From: an uncultured Bacteroidales bacterium
Lineage (GTDB): Bacteria; Bacteroidota; Bacteroidia; Bacteroidales; Paludibacteraceae
Direction of reading: 5' to 3'
DNA: 7,813 bases
Assembly (NCBI GenBank): GCA_937907165.1
Contig: CALCUH010000079.1
Coordinates: forward strand, 1 to 7,813
A model generated the notes under the pieces. The model was given only the letters and a program-made list of their open reading frames with translations. It did no database searches and was not told the DNA's origin. Shown here one piece after another: positions 7,076 to 7,813 of the stretch. Each line of letters starts with the position of its first letter. Within the stretch, counting starts at the first letter, position 1. The translations under genes were made by a program, and so were the position numbers.

Positions 7076-7813
7076 TTATTTGATAAGGCTCTTACCAGTC
7101 ATTTCTTTTGGTTGCTGGATGCCTAACAATGCGCAGATGGATGGAGCTACGTCCGCCAATTTTCCGTCCTCTACTTTTGCGTTTTTGTTGTCGCTGACAT
7201 ATACGAAAGGAACTGGGTTCAAAGAGTGTGCGGTGTTTGGTGTGCCGTCCGGATTGATTGCGTTGTCGCAGTTTCCGTGGTCTGCGATGATGATGACGTC
7301 GTAACCGTTAGCCTTGCAAGCCTCTACGGTATCCTTCACGCAGTTGTCGATTGCGACTACCGCCTTTTCGATAGCTGAGTAGATTCCAGTGTGTCCCACC
7401 ATATCTCCGTTGGCGTAGTTGACCACAATCCATTCGTATTTCTTCGTGCCGATAGCCTCCACCAATTTGTCTTTCACTTCGTAAGCGCTCATTTCCGGCT
7501 TCAAATCGTAGGTCGCTACCTTTGGAGAAGGAACGAGGATACGGTCTTCGTTGTCGTATGGAGCTTCACGACCTCCGTTGAAGAAGAAGGTGACGTGTGC
7601 GTATTTCTCTGTCTCTGCGATGTGCAATTGTTTCATGCCCGCTTTTGCGACAACCTCTCCGAGTGTGTTCATCACGTTCTCTTTGTTGAAGAGGATGTGA
7701 ACACCTGTGAATGAAGAATCGTATGGAGTCATGCAGTAGTATTGCAAGCCCTTGATAGTTTTCATGCCAGCTTCCGGCATGTCTTGTTGGGTCAATACGA
7801 TGGTCAACTCCTT
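7076..7813 (-). CDS. gpmI: 2,3-bisphosphoglycerate-independent phosphoglycerate mutase (5'-partial)
   Basis: This is the C-terminal half of the cytoplasmic, metal-dependent glycolytic enzyme that interconverts 3- and 2-phosphoglycerate. The frame is open to the window edge (K-E-L-T-I-V-L-T-Q-Q-D), so the TTG at 7807 is an internal Leu codon and the start lies outside. About 245 of the usual roughly 510 residues are present. Counting from that Leu, typical segments are ETEKYAHVTFFFNGGRE (65-81) and SPKVATYDLKPEMSAYEV (94-111). The metal ligands expected in this half are all visible: D135 and H139 in NGDMVGHTG, D176 and H177 in ADHGNCD, and H194 in NTAHSLNP. The phosphorylated serine lies in the missing N-terminal part. 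A strong terminator follows the stop codon, so the gene is not obviously co-transcribed with the CotH unit downstream. Nothing about it is unusual. Confidence 0.95.
   Translation of the reverse strand, partial: KELTIVLTQQDMPEAGMKTIKGLQYYCMTPYDSSFTGVHILFNKENVMNTLGEVVAKAGMKQLHIAETEKYAHVTFFFNGGREAPYDNEDRILVPSPKVATYDLKPEMSAYEVKDKLVEAIGTKKYEWIVVNYANGDMVGHTGIYSAIEKAVVAIDNCVKDTVEACKANGYDVIIIADHGNCDNAINPDGTPNTAHSLNPVPFVYVSDNKNAKVEDGKLADVAPSICALLGIQQPKEMTGKSLIK

Noticed and set aside
7805..7807. TTG as a gpmI start codon giving a 243-residue protein
   Set aside because: The frame is open to the edge, and the visible part matches only the C-terminal half of GpmI. This is window truncation, not a short gene.
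1..7813. tRNA, rRNA, CRISPR array, insertion sequence or phage elements
   Set aside because: No cloverleaf or rRNA-like stretch, no regularly spaced direct repeats, and no transposase, integrase or terminal inverted repeats were seen. Nearly all sequence is covered by five coding regions.

Overview
The window looks like chromosomal DNA from a member of the Bacteroidales (Bacteroidota). Four things support this. The large surface protein ends in a type IX secretion (T9SS) type A sorting domain. Start codons are preceded by A-rich leaders instead of clear Shine-Dalgarno sequences. The promoter ahead of the large gene fits the Bacteroidota -33/-7 pattern (TTG, 20 bp, TAnnTTTR). The IorA, PolB-like exonuclease and GpmI proteins all read like Bacteroidales versions. 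I cannot assign a genus from the sequence alone.

Layout. Bases 1-1581 (+) hold most of iorA, the thiamine-diphosphate subunit of indolepyruvate:ferredoxin oxidoreductase. It is cut at the left edge and followed by a clear intrinsic terminator (1595-1630). Bases 1669-2400 (+) encode a stand-alone DEDDy 3'-5' exonuclease related to the PolB exonuclease domain. It converges, with a 10-bp gap, on a minus-strand pair. The first gene of that pair, 6767-2835, encodes a 1310-residue secreted protein with two lamin-tail-like domains, a chitobiase-type beta domain, a CotH-kinase domain, a jellyroll-like domain and a T9SS sorting domain. The second, 2833-2411, encodes a Fur-family metalloregulator that starts one base after the CotH stop codon. 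Bases 6768-7075 are intergenic, with the CotH promoter, an operator-like dyad and the terminator of the next gene. Bases 7813-7076 (-) are the C-terminal half of gpmI (cofactor-independent phosphoglycerate mutase), cut at the right edge.

How the genes relate. iorA (aromatic 2-oxoacid/amino-acid metabolism), the exonuclease and gpmI (glycolysis) look like ordinary housekeeping genes with no evident shared role. The accessory-looking unit is the CotH-surface-protein/fur pair. Its single recognisable promoter lies within a nested dyad symmetry (6825-6865) placed where a repressor would bind. A testable inference is that the Fur-family protein controls this unit, including its own synthesis, in response to a metal or to redox state. 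The sequence does not show which signal. I found no RNA genes, CRISPR arrays, insertion sequences or attachment sites.
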